18,830 bases of DNA from Gammaproteobacteria bacterium UBA6173 (GTDB lineage: Bacteria; Pseudomonadota; Gammaproteobacteria; Pseudomonadales; Pseudohongiellaceae). The translations under genes were made by a program, and so were the position numbers. The DNA lies in contig DITX01000029.1 in NCBI GenBank assembly GCA_002422225.1, positions 1 through 18,830 of the forward strand, read 5' to 3'. Below are positions 1 to 7,099 of the stretch, in pieces; positions within the stretch are counted from its first letter, which is position 1, and each line of letters starts with the position of its first letter. Under the pieces are notes generated by a model. The model was not told the DNA's origin. It made no database searches and saw only the letters and a program-made list of their open reading frames with translations.

Positions 1-296
1 AGCTGCAACAGGAATGGGATGAACGTCAACAACGCTTACAGGCTGCGTTAATGATGATGCCCGAGCGTCAGCGCAGCGCCATCGTGTTGACGCATTATCA
101 AGGCCTGGGTAATCAGGCCGTTGCCAGCATCATGGATCTGTCGGTTGATGCCTTGGAGTCGCTGCTGGCAAGATCGCGCCGCGCCTTACGCACCATGCTG
201 GCAGACTTGCAGGAACCCGTGCGTAACACACAAGTGCGGCTACATCAGAGTAATGACAAAAAAGCCGGTCAATCGGGACCGGGGGAGCAGACATGA
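1..296 (+). CDS. ECF-family RNA polymerase sigma factor, C-terminal part (partial at the 5' end)
   Basis: The reading frame is open from the window edge (first full codon at base 3) to TGA at 294-296, so the N-terminus with sigma region 2 lies outside. The visible 97 or so residues are sigma region 4: a Pro-Glu-Arg-Gln-Arg segment, then a helix-turn-helix ending in Leu-Glu-Ser-Leu-Leu-Ala-Arg-Ser-Arg-Arg-Ala-Leu, the -35-binding pattern of ECF sigma factors. An internal ATG at 51 is probably not the true start, because the upstream residues continue the same helical domain. The stop overlaps the next gene's ATG (ATGA at 293-296), so the two are likely translated together. With the following membrane protein and periplasmic sensor-like protein it should form a sigma/anti-sigma/sensor unit. 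Family assignment is firm; the regulon is unknown. Confidence 0.9.
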   Translation, partial: LQQEWDERQQRLQAALMMMPERQRSAIVLTHYQGLGNQAVASIMDLSVDALESLLARSRRALRTMLADLQEPVRNTQVRLHQSNDKKAGQSGPGEQT

Positions 297-757
297 CAAT
301 TTCCCTGCAGCGTTTTGAGCAACTGCTGGATGCGTATGGCGCCAGTCCTCAGCGTTGGCCGGATCATGAACGGGCGGCGGCATTAGAATTGCTGGCGCAA
401 TCCCCGCATGCCGTGCAGTTGATGCAAAACGTACAGTGGCTGGATCAGGAGCTTGATCAGTTGCCAGCGCCGGACTTTTCGCACCTGAGTGCAAAACTGT
501 TGCAGAAGCCTTTGCCCGCGCGTCAGAAAAGTCTGACAGAACAGTTGTTTGGATGGTTGTTACCCTTGCAACAACATTCTGCGGCGCTATTCTGGCGACC
601 CGCTGCGCTGGCCAGTGTACCCTTGATGCTGGGGCTGGTGTTGGGTAATCAACTGGATATTTTTTCGGATGCCTACGCGGATGATATGTACAGTGTGGAA
701 GTGGAAGAAACTGAGTTGGATCTGATTTCGCTAGCCGATTACTCGGAGACCCTGTAA
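293..757 (+). CDS. Single-pass membrane protein, putative anti-sigma factor
   Basis: A 154-residue protein with no named domain that I recognise. Residues 11-30 carry a Tyr-Gly-x-x-Pro-x-Arg-Trp-Pro stretch followed by an Ala-rich helix; I recall this opening from small proteins encoded beside ECF sigma factors. Residues about 100-121 (Phe-Trp-Arg-Pro, then a hydrophobic run) are the only likely membrane helix. This gives about 100 cytoplasmic residues and a short, strongly acidic tail of about 33 residues outside. There is no zinc-binding HxxxCxxC motif, so it is not a ZAS-type anti-sigma factor. Its ATG overlaps the sigma-factor stop and its TAA overlaps the next ATG (TAATG at 755-759), so all three genes should be made together. 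The anti-sigma role is inferred from topology and gene order, as for CnrY. Confidence 0.7.
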   Translation: MTISLQRFEQLLDAYGASPQRWPDHERAAALELLAQSPHAVQLMQNVQWLDQELDQLPAPDFSHLSAKLLQKPLPARQKSLTEQLFGWLLPLQQHSAALFWRPAALASVPLMLGLVLGNQLDIFSDAYADDMYSVEVEETELDLISLADYSETL

Positions 758-1287
758 TGAGTCTGAATCGCAAAAACGTGCTGCTATGGATTGTTGTGGT
801 CTCGGTTAGCATCAATCTGTTTTTTGTTGGCACCTTGACGGCACGGTATCTGGAAATGCGCAATACCTCTGCCGCCCCGGTCAATATGCGCTGGGTGATG
901 CGCAACCTGGAGCCTGCAGAGCGGGAGCAACTATTGCCGCAGATCCGCGCGCAAAATCAAGTACTGAGACCTTTGCGTATGGATATGTTCCGTGCGCAGC
1001 GCGAAGTGAACCAACTGTTAGCAGCCGACCCGGTAGATCAGCCAGCAGTGCTGGAGGCTTTTGCCCGGTTGCGGGAAGCCAACCTGCGTTACCAACAGTT
1101 ATCACATGAACAACTGACCAGCGTTTTTGCGCAGTTGACACCCATGCAGCGTCAACGGGCGTTCAGATTCATGTCTGAACGCGGCGATTCAATGGAGGGA
1201 GGCGGGCGCCCAGGTCCTGGTCCAGACCGTCATGGTGATCGCGTTCGTGATATGCCGCGTGATGGGGAGCGTGCTCCCAATCTCTAA
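757..1287 (+). CDS. Periplasmic heavy-metal sensor-like protein (Metal_resist/CnrX-like)
   Basis: A 176-residue protein with one N-terminal hydrophobic anchor (residues 8-28) followed by a helical periplasmic domain of the Spy/CpxP/CnrX type: amphipathic helices rich in Arg, Gln and Leu, with a Leu-Thr-Pro-Met-Gln-Arg-Gln-Arg segment near residues 127-134. The last 35 residues are Gly/Pro/Asp/Arg-rich and probably disordered. In CnrX such domains bind metal and relieve an anti-sigma factor. Here the periplasmic domain has only two histidines (about residues 117 and 159), so metal sensing is not assured and protein-misfolding or other envelope sensing is possible. It is the third gene of the sigma-factor unit, overlapping the preceding stop by one base, and it ends 10 bases from the convergent fabY gene. 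Confidence 0.75.
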   Translation: MSLNRKNVLLWIVVVSVSINLFFVGTLTARYLEMRNTSAAPVNMRWVMRNLEPAEREQLLPQIRAQNQVLRPLRMDMFRAQREVNQLLAADPVDQPAVLEAFARLREANLRYQQLSHEQLTSVFAQLTPMQRQRAFRFMSERGDSMEGGGRPGPGPDRHGDRVRDMPRDGERAPNL

Positions 1288-1297
1288 GCGCGGCATT

Positions 1298-3217
1298 TCA
1301 GTCACTGAGCATGTCAGCATAGGGTGAGTCAGCCGGTAACTTCACCGCGTGGGCCAAGCCAGGAATGCTGATGCTGTCCGTTGTGACCGCCAGTGTGGCA
1401 CCGTCCAGTACATTATGATCAAACCGGTAGATCAATCCCGCCATACCACGCTGTGCTTGCTCGTCGTAATCGCGCGCATTCTGTTTGACCTGTTCCTGTT
1501 TGTGCTGCCAGTTTTTAAAGGCATCATCACCGTGCCGGCGTTTCAGCATTTTTTCTGTCAGATGCGGGGCCAGAATGGATGCGCTGGCGTTGTTGCCACC
1601 AAACCCTTTGGCATTCAGGATGACGGCGTCCATGCCTGTTGCACCCACCTCGCGGTGTTGTAACAGAAATTCCAGATTGTTTTGATGGACATCATCCGCA
1701 ATGGATTCGGTGCCGCTGATGCCTGGAATAATGCCGTAGCGCCAGACGCCCAGACTGTTCACCAGTTGATCGGCTGACGCAGAGGCCAGTGAGTGTCCCA
1801 GATAAGTCTTGATTGCCGCAACGGGCCAGCGCTCTATACCGAATGTTCCGGCCAGTGTGCTGAAAATATGCGACTCGGTCACGCGATTCTGTGGTGTGCC
1901 CGTGCCGTGTGCCTGCACATACGAGCGCGTTTGCAGGCCTTGATGCCCAATCACAGCTGCCGTGGCAGCCATGGCTTTGGCCATGGTGATGTAGTTGCCG
2001 GCGCCCGGGCTGGAAATGGACTTTTTATAACCATCGGCATTCACAAACACATCGTTGACTGACCCATAAATGTTGGCACCCAGTTCCAGCGCTAGTTTGT
2101 CATCACACAGCACCACAAACTGTGCGGACTCTCCCAGCGTAAAACCCGCATTGACACCAAAAGGCCGACAGGCGCGGCGATGATCGGGTTTGGTCAGGTG
2201 CTTGTCCTTATCCAGTGCCAGCAGTGCAGCATCGTCCACCAGTGCGCCCATGGTGGTATAACCATCCATGATTTCCGGTGTCAGTGGCGCTTCGGAAGTG
2301 CCAACAATCACCAGTCTGTGTGTGCCACTGCGAATATCGCGTATGCCTTGACGCAAGTTATACAGGAACGTTGCGCAGGCTGCGGCATTGGTGCCGGTTG
2401 TACCAAGATTCCCGAGCACATAGGCATTAATAAAATCTGCTGGCATTTCGGCAAAACCCAGTGCCAGTTGTTTGGAAGACACTTTTTTACCCAGCAGACG
2501 CGCCTGCAACAGTCCCCCGTTGCCGTCGTAATCCATCTGACTCATGCTGCTGCCAGCATACACACTGATCTGGTCGGCAGGCACGGCATTGAGTACGGTT
2601 TCCCAGGGAATGCCCAACGATTGCAGGGCATCACTCGCGCCGAATACCGTCAGCTGCAAGCCGCGTGGATGATTGCGAGAGGCATACAAGGCTTTGGGAT
2701 CAAAGCCGCTCGGCAGCTGGCCGGCAGAATTGACCGGAGACTTACGCCAGTTCTCGGTCAATATGTCCATGCTGGTCGGAATCTCGACATGCAGATGACC
2801 TGGGTCAGCCTCACTGATCAGCCAGCCCAGTGGGATATGATCCGGTAAATGCCGGCGCTTGATGGTGAAGCTCACGGGTTGGTCATCGCTGGCCTGTAGC
2901 GTGGCGCGTTTGTGGTACAGCAAGCGCTCAGGATCAAACAGGTTATTTTCCAGTTTACGGATCAAGGTGCCAGCCTTTAAGACCGGATCGAGTTGCATCA
3001 GGGCAGTGTGCAGATCAACATTTTCGCCTGCTGTATTCAACCAGTGGCCGTTTTCATACTTGATCAGTCCCATCAGAGTAGCCAGACTGGCTCTGGTCTG
3101 CATGGCATCGGCGGCAGGCAGCTTATCAATCACCAATCGTCGGTAGCCGTGGTGAGCCGAGCTTCGCCCAGCTGGGTTGATGCCCCCAAAGCCAATGATG
3201 ACAGGTAATGCGGTCAT
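1298..3217 (-). CDS. fabY: Beta-ketoacyl-ACP synthase, FabY type
   Basis: A 639-residue thiolase-fold condensing enzyme, close to the roughly 634 residues of Pseudomonas aeruginosa FabY, which starts fatty-acid synthesis from acetyl-CoA and malonyl-ACP in place of FabH. The Cys-His-His catalytic triad is visible: Cys281 in an Ala-Ala-Ala-Cys-Ala-Thr context, His437 in Ala-His-Gly-Thr-Gly-Thr, and His475 in Leu-Gly-His-Ser. The 200 or so residues before the ketosynthase core and the extended C-terminus fit FabY better than the 400-residue FabB/FabF. The start is ATG (complement of 3215-3217), with a GGAGAG ribosome site at 3223-3228. It stands alone, convergent with the sigma-factor unit and divergent from the M15 peptidase gene. 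A possible -10 (TATAGT on the minus strand, 3260-3265) lacks a good -35. Confidence 0.88.
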   Translation of the reverse strand: MTALPVIIGFGGINPAGRSSAHHGYRRLVIDKLPAADAMQTRASLATLMGLIKYENGHWLNTAGENVDLHTALMQLDPVLKAGTLIRKLENNLFDPERLLYHKRATLQASDDQPVSFTIKRRHLPDHIPLGWLISEADPGHLHVEIPTSMDILTENWRKSPVNSAGQLPSGFDPKALYASRNHPRGLQLTVFGASDALQSLGIPWETVLNAVPADQISVYAGSSMSQMDYDGNGGLLQARLLGKKVSSKQLALGFAEMPADFINAYVLGNLGTTGTNAAACATFLYNLRQGIRDIRSGTHRLVIVGTSEAPLTPEIMDGYTTMGALVDDAALLALDKDKHLTKPDHRRACRPFGVNAGFTLGESAQFVVLCDDKLALELGANIYGSVNDVFVNADGYKKSISSPGAGNYITMAKAMAATAAVIGHQGLQTRSYVQAHGTGTPQNRVTESHIFSTLAGTFGIERWPVAAIKTYLGHSLASASADQLVNSLGVWRYGIIPGISGTESIADDVHQNNLEFLLQHREVGATGMDAVILNAKGFGGNNASASILAPHLTEKMLKRRHGDDAFKNWQHKQEQVKQNARDYDEQAQRGMAGLIYRFDHNVLDGATLAVTTDSISIPGLAHAVKLPADSPYADMLSD

Positions 3218-3308
3218 GTGTTCTCTCCGACGAATACGCCCGGCTGCGCGAAAGGCGCTACTATAGCTAAGACAGTATGAAGCAAATAGGTCTTAATGGT
3301 CATTTAAT

Positions 3309-3878
3309 ATGGTAATAAAGACAGAGAATGCTCTGATGGCAAGCTTTGACCTAGCATACAACGCGCGCATTGCGCAGTTGCATGCCTCTTTGGGTATAGC
3401 ACCCGGATATGCCCAGCACTCAGGTTTACCGCTGCAGATAGAGCCTGATGAGCTGGTTGATGCGGGCAAGGACATGTTTGACCGCGATCAGCGCTTGACA
3501 CCTTCGGCGCTGGCGGCCTGGCAGAAGATGCAGCAGACAGCGGCGGATCAGGGCATCACGTTGCTGCTGGTTTCGGCGTTTCGGAGTGTCGACTATCAGG
3601 CTCAGTTAATTCGTAAAAAACTTGATTCAGGCCGTACTCTGGACGACATCATGCAATTTAATGCGGCGCCGGGCTTCAGTGAACACCACACTGGCCGGGC
3701 AGTGGATATTGCTTGTCCAGAAGATGAGCCTTTGCAAGAGTCTTTTGAAAATACCAGTGCGTTCAAATGGTTAAGTGAGAACGCCGACCGCTTTGGATTT
3801 GTCATGTCCTATCCGCGGGAACATCGGCATGCTATCAGTTATGAGCCCTGGCACTGGTGTTTCCAACTGGATCAATAA
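3309..3878 (+). CDS. M15-family D-alanyl-D-alanine carboxypeptidase-like protein (VanY/DdlY-like)
   Basis: A 189-residue zinc peptidase of the M15B type, which removes terminal D-Ala from peptidoglycan stem peptides. The family motif SxHxxGxAxD is present at residues 124-133 (zinc ligands His126 and Asp133), and the Glu-Pro-Trp-His block at 179-182 supplies the catalytic Glu179 and third ligand His182. A Ser-Ala-Phe-Arg-Ser segment at 89-93 is also typical. There is no signal peptide or lipobox with either possible start (ATG at 3309, or in-frame ATG at 3336; neither has a strong ribosome site). It would therefore stay in the cytoplasm unless exported another way, which suggests peptide recycling rather than wall trimming. 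A secreted lytic transglycosylase gene follows 95 bases downstream. Which stem-peptide bond it cuts cannot be told from sequence. Confidence 0.85.
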   Translation: MVIKTENALMASFDLAYNARIAQLHASLGIAPGYAQHSGLPLQIEPDELVDAGKDMFDRDQRLTPSALAAWQKMQQTAADQGITLLLVSAFRSVDYQAQLIRKKLDSGRTLDDIMQFNAAPGFSEHHTGRAVDIACPEDEPLQESFENTSAFKWLSENADRFGFVMSYPREHRHAISYEPWHWCFQLDQ

Positions 3879-3973
3879 TTTAAGTTTTCTGCCAGACGCC
3901 CCTTAGACAAACTCAAAACAATGGAGTAGGCTTGAATCGTAGCGAGACGCAAGACACACGGAGAACGTGACGC

Positions 3974-5107
3974 ATGAGTTGGAGTAAGGTAACGGGCAAT
4001 CTGTCTTTATCCGCGAGTTTGTTAAAACGCAGGTGGGCAGGGTTGCAGCCATTCCTTATCAGGTTTACCCGCTCAAGACTGGATCGCTTCGCTACCGTCC
4101 GATTATTGCTGGCATCGCTGTGTGTGAGCACATTACTGGCCTCACCGAGTATGGCCAATACCGACTCTGATGCCAATTTTCAGTCTTGGTTACAGGCTTT
4201 GATTGAAGAAGCCCGCGCCTCCGGTATCTCTGAATCCATTATTGAGCAGGCGCTGGTGCCTGTAACCCCTATCCCGCAAGTCATCAGTAATGACCGCAAT
4301 CAGGCTGAGTTTGTTGAAACGCTGGCCATGTATCTGGAAAAACGTGTGACTGCATGGCGCATCAACACGGGCCGTACCCGATTGGCGCAGCACGCTGAAT
4401 TACTGGCTGAAGTGGGCGAACGTTATGGTGTGTCGCCCCGCGTGATTGTGGCGATCTGGGGAATTGAAACCAACTACGGCAGTTTCACAGGTGGCACTGA
4501 TGTGATCAGGGCATTGGTGACGCTGGCCTATGATCCGCGTCGGGCAGACTATTTCAGAGGCGAGTTGCTGGCAGCATTACATATCCTGCAGGATGGCCAT
4601 ATCACGCATCCGGACATGAAAGGGTCCTGGGCCGGTGCCATGGGTCAAAGCCAGTTTATGCCCAGCAGCTTCCGCGATTTTGCGGTGGATTTTAACGGTG
4701 ACGGCCGTCGCGATATCTGGACAACCGAGGCGGATGTATTTGCATCGATAGCCAATTATCTGGCTGCGGCTGGTTGGCGCGAAGGCGAGCGTTGGGGCCG
4801 TGAAGTCGCGATCCCAGCCGATTACCACGCGCGCGCCGAGCAATGGCAACAAGTCGATGTAGTGCATTCCTGTAGTGTCCTGCGTCGACATACCGTGCAG
4901 TTGCCAGTGAACGAATGGCAGATGTACGGTGTCAGACAAGTAGGTGGTGATGATTTACCATCCGCCGATATTCCCGCATCCATTGTGTTCCCTGATGGTG
5001 CCGATGGTCAGGCTTTCCTGACTTACCCGAATTTCCGCGCCATTTTGCGCTACAACTGCGCAAATAATTATGCGCTTGCAGTAGCCCGATTGGCCGATAG
5101 TTTCTAG
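3974..5107 (+). CDS. Lytic murein transglycosylase, MltB/SltB family
   Basis: A 377-residue periplasmic enzyme that cleaves the MurNAc-GlcNAc bond of peptidoglycan with formation of 1,6-anhydroMurNAc. The catalytic Glu165 lies in Trp-Gly-Ile-Glu-Thr-Asn-Tyr-Gly, the hallmark of the MltB (SLT_2) family, and a Gly-Ala-Met-Gly-x-x-Gln-Phe-Met-Pro-Ser block follows. A signal peptide ends at about residue 61 (Ser-Met-Ala, then Asn-Thr-Asp), with the hydrophobic core at 42-57. The N-region of about 40 residues is unusually long. ATG 3974 has GGAG at 3960-3963 ten bases ahead, and no later in-frame ATG precedes the core. There is no lipobox, so it is probably soluble. The protein stops at the end of the catalytic domain, without the C-terminal peptidoglycan-binding domain many relatives carry. 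It lies apart from the mrdA-rlpA cluster. Confidence 0.88.
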   Translation: MSWSKVTGNLSLSASLLKRRWAGLQPFLIRFTRSRLDRFATVRLLLASLCVSTLLASPSMANTDSDANFQSWLQALIEEARASGISESIIEQALVPVTPIPQVISNDRNQAEFVETLAMYLEKRVTAWRINTGRTRLAQHAELLAEVGERYGVSPRVIVAIWGIETNYGSFTGGTDVIRALVTLAYDPRRADYFRGELLAALHILQDGHITHPDMKGSWAGAMGQSQFMPSSFRDFAVDFNGDGRRDIWTTEADVFASIANYLAAAGWREGERWGREVAIPADYHARAEQWQQVDVVHSCSVLRRHTVQLPVNEWQMYGVRQVGGDDLPSADIPASIVFPDGADGQAFLTYPNFRAILRYNCANNYALAVARLADSF

Positions 5108-5209
5108 AAACGTTTTAAAGACTGGCTCCGCACGGAGCAGGAGGGTAGCTGAAGTAGATAGAGTAAACACATTGATAAATGATCAGCGTTAAACAGGAGA
5201 CAATTGATT

Positions 5210-5626
5210 ATGTCCAATGAATTTCAAGTAGTGTTTCATAATATCGACCAATCCGACGCCTTGAACGACAGCGTGCAAAAACGCATAGAAAAGTTACGTC
5301 GCTTCAGCAATGACATTATCGGCGGTCGGGTGGTTCTGGATTCACCTCACAATAATCAGCACAAAGGCAAAGTCTTTTCAGTCGCTATCGAGATACACAC
5401 AGGTGGTAAACCTGTTGTTGTCACCCAGGAGCAGCATGACAATCATGCTCACGAAGATTTGTACGTTGCCATCCGCGATGCATTTAATGCAGCGGAGCGA
5501 CAATTAAAGTCTGTCGACAAAAAGCACCGTAAAGAAGCCATCCACAAAAATCCCGATGCCGTGGACGACGGCCTTGATGATGTGGTCGACGACGAGTTAC
5601 CGGAATATACCAGCGCAGTCGGTTAA
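5210..5626 (+). CDS. HPF/RaiA-family ribosome-associated protein
   Basis: A 138-residue protein. The first 105 or so residues match the sigma-54 modulation/S30EA fold (beta-alpha-beta-beta-beta-alpha) of HPF and RaiA (YfiA), which bind the 30S decoding channel and hold ribosomes inactive in stationary phase. Basic residues (Lys-Lys-His-Arg-Lys-Glu-Ala) follow the second helix, and the last 25 residues are strongly acidic. It lacks the long linker and C-terminal dimerisation domain of long HPF. ATG 5210 is chosen because AGGAGA lies at 5195-5200, nine bases ahead; an in-frame TTG at 5204 is too close to that site. HPF genes often sit beside rpoN, which is not the case here. I cannot choose between HPF and RaiA, so no symbol is given. 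Confidence 0.85.
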   Translation: MSNEFQVVFHNIDQSDALNDSVQKRIEKLRRFSNDIIGGRVVLDSPHNNQHKGKVFSVAIEIHTGGKPVVVTQEQHDNHAHEDLYVAIRDAFNAAERQLKSVDKKHRKEAIHKNPDAVDDGLDDVVDDELPEYTSAVG

Positions 5627-5659
5627 GTCTTAATTACCCTCAAGACCGACCGCACACAA

Positions 5660-5683
5660 GGAGCCCGTCCACCGATGGGCTCC
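5660..5683 (+). terminator. GC-rich hairpin after the HPF-family gene (possible terminator)
   Basis: An inverted repeat: GGAGCCC at 5660-5666 pairs with GGGCTCC at 5677-5683, extendable by T-A and G-T pairs into the 10-base loop. It lies 33 bases after the HPF-family stop and before the DUF1244 gene. No T-run follows, so it would be a poor intrinsic terminator. It may equally be an mRNA-stabilising hairpin. Confidence 0.35.
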
Positions 5684-5743
5684 CCTTGCAATCAGATCAA
5701 CCTCTTTCAGTACATTACCAAATCGCAGGGAGTCAACACGACC

Positions 5744-6010
5744 ATGTCTGCCACCGAGCAACTCACCGACTATCAGCAACTTGAACTGGAAGCTGCCGCC
5801 TTCCGCCAGTTGTTAAAACACCTGGATGACAACAAACAGGTACAAAACATTGACCTGATGAATTTAGCCGGTTTCTGCCGCAATTGTCTGGCCAAGTGGT
5901 ATAGCGCAGCCGCTGAAGAACGTGGTCTGGAAATTGGTTACGAAGATGCCAGGGAACGTGTGTACGGTATGCCCTATACCGAGTGGAAGGCTAAATATCA
6001 GACGCCGTGA
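5744..6010 (+). CDS. DUF1244 family protein
   Basis: An 88-residue, probably cytoplasmic, all-helical protein of unknown function, conserved in proteobacteria (DUF1244, PF06844). The signature is clear: Asn-Ile-Asp-Leu-Met-Asn-Leu-Ala-Gly-Phe-Cys-Arg-Asn-Cys-Leu-x-Lys-Trp-Tyr, followed by an Ala-Arg-Glu-x-Val-Tyr-Gly-Met-Pro-Tyr-x-Glu-Trp-Lys block near the C-terminus. The two cysteines (CxxC) are part of the family pattern and could bind a metal or form a disulphide; this is only inference. ATG 5744 has AGGGAG at 5727-5732 ahead of it, and family similarity starts just after it. An in-frame ATG at 5675 would add 23 residues, but it lies inside the preceding hairpin and gives no family match. 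The gene is convergent with the AraC-type regulator, 14 bases away. Confidence 0.85.
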   Translation: MSATEQLTDYQQLELEAAAFRQLLKHLDDNKQVQNIDLMNLAGFCRNCLAKWYSAAAEERGLEIGYEDARERVYGMPYTEWKAKYQTP

Positions 6011-6024
6011 TCATGCTGAGAGGT

Positions 6025-7029
6025 TTAATTTGCCTGATTGGCGACTTTAAACATTTTGGTGCGCACCAGTCGTCTATAAGCCTTGGGTGTCACACTATGC
6101 AGGCGCTGGAACAGGCCGGTAAAGTAACTGACGTCGTGATACCCAACCGCAAACGCAATTTCTGCAATACTCAGGTTGCTGAGTTTTAACAAATCACGCG
6201 CCTGGCTGATGCGTACTTCCTGTAGATATTCCACCGGTGTCTGATTGGCAGCTTGCCTGAAGCGCCGGTTGAAGGATCTGACATTTAAACCAAAGTGAAC
6301 TGAGAGTGCCTGCATGTTTATTTCACGCGGGTAGTTTTTCTGCAGCCATTCCTGGATTTTGATAATCAGCTCGTCATGATGGCTGTCTTGTGGGTCGGCC
6401 GCCAACAAAAACGATTCATACGAACGCTTGAGTTCATGCGTAAAATGGCGCGCCACTTCATCGGCCACGGCGCTGCTGAAAAGCTGTTCTACAAAGTGCA
6501 GCATGACATCTCGTACGGCGTTGACGCTGCCTGTGCAATAAAGTCTGTCTTTGTGTGTGATGAATTTTTTGCGTTCCAGCTTGATGGCCGGGTAGTGCGC
6601 CTGAAAGTCATCAAAATAGCGCCAGTGTGTGGTGGCCGGGCGTTGATCCAGCAAACCAGCTTCGGCCAGAAAGTAACTGCCGGTGCCCACGCTGCAAATG
6701 GAGGCACCTCCAGCATATTGTTGGCGTAACCAGGCGGCTGCCTCAGGTAACTGACGCACCGCAGCACGCGGATTTCCCCACAGGGCGGGAATAAACACCA
6801 TGGTGTTTTGTGTGTTGTCAGTCAGATTGGCAGTGGGCTGTAGCAACAATCCGCCACTCATGGCCAGCAGGGTGCTCGCATCGCGTGCCACGGTTTTTAA
6901 CGCCAGACTGGGCTGGCGCTGATGGTTTTTTATTCGGTGAATGGTGTCAGCCGCGCTGATCATCTCCAGAGGGATGGCGACGCTGGAAGCCAGCGCTTGT
7001 GGGCAGACGAGGATGCTGATGCGTTTCAT
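6025..7029 (-). CDS. GlxA-family transcriptional regulator (DJ-1/PfpI domain plus AraC helix-turn-helix)
   Basis: A 334-residue regulator in two parts. Residues 1-190 form a DJ-1/PfpI (class I glutamine amidotransferase-like) domain with the usual nucleophile-elbow cysteine, Cys112, in Ile-Cys-Ser-Val-Gly-Thr-Gly. The Thr-Thr-His-Trp motif follows at 133-136. Residues 220-322 are an AraC/XylS DNA-binding domain, with helix-turn-helix units near 240-262 and 288-310 and the closing Phe-Ala-Val-Gly-Tyr ... Tyr-Phe-x-x-x-Phe-Gln-Arg pattern. Family members sense small metabolites (often amines, betaines or amino-acid derivatives) and usually activate nearby genes, but no catabolic gene lies beside it. 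The start used is ATG at 7027-7029, where family similarity begins; longer versions would overlap the divergent greB. Its ribosome site is weak. The ligand cannot be predicted. Confidence 0.88.
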   Translation of the reverse strand: MKRISILVCPQALASSVAIPLEMISAADTIHRIKNHQRQPSLALKTVARDASTLLAMSGGLLLQPTANLTDNTQNTMVFIPALWGNPRAAVRQLPEAAAWLRQQYAGGASICSVGTGSYFLAEAGLLDQRPATTHWRYFDDFQAHYPAIKLERKKFITHKDRLYCTGSVNAVRDVMLHFVEQLFSSAVADEVARHFTHELKRSYESFLLAADPQDSHHDELIIKIQEWLQKNYPREINMQALSVHFGLNVRSFNRRFRQAANQTPVEYLQEVRISQARDLLKLSNLSIAEIAFAVGYHDVSYFTGLFQRLHSVTPKAYRRLVRTKMFKVANQAN

Positions 7030-7099
7030 GCCCGCATGGTATACCGGATTGGCGCAAGGGGAGAAGTTCTGTGGGATACTGTGTTTGCGAGGTAAATCG

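Noticed and set aside
240..905. Long minus-strand open frame (221 codons) opposite the sigma-operon genes
   Set aside because: It is antisense to two well-supported overlapping genes and its translation has no recognisable domain and a low-complexity Pro/Ala/Thr make-up.
1265..1278. GGGAGC/GCTCCC repeat as a terminator for the sigma operon
   Set aside because: The loop is only two bases, it lies inside the coding sequence and no T-run follows.
2180..2848. Plus-strand open frame (222 codons) inside fabY
   Set aside because: fabY is fully supported on the other strand with its catalytic triad; this translation is rich in Cys, His and Gln, as expected for a shadow frame.
3974..5107. The lytic transglycosylase as the displaced sltB1/mltB of the mrdA cluster
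   Set aside because: The family is right, but several MltB-type paralogues are usual in these bacteria and nothing in the sequence ties this copy to the mrdA locus.
5675..5743. Upstream ATG extension of the DUF1244 gene
   Set aside because: The added 23 residues match nothing in the family, the ATG lies inside a hairpin, and ATG 5744 has a ribosome site.
7049..7080. TTGGCG ... GATACT as a greB promoter
   Set aside because: The spacer is 20 bases, too long for a confident sigma-70 promoter.
6941..7099. Upstream in-frame extension of greB
   Set aside because: It would overlap the start of the divergent regulator gene, and GreB similarity begins exactly at 7100 behind a GAGG site.
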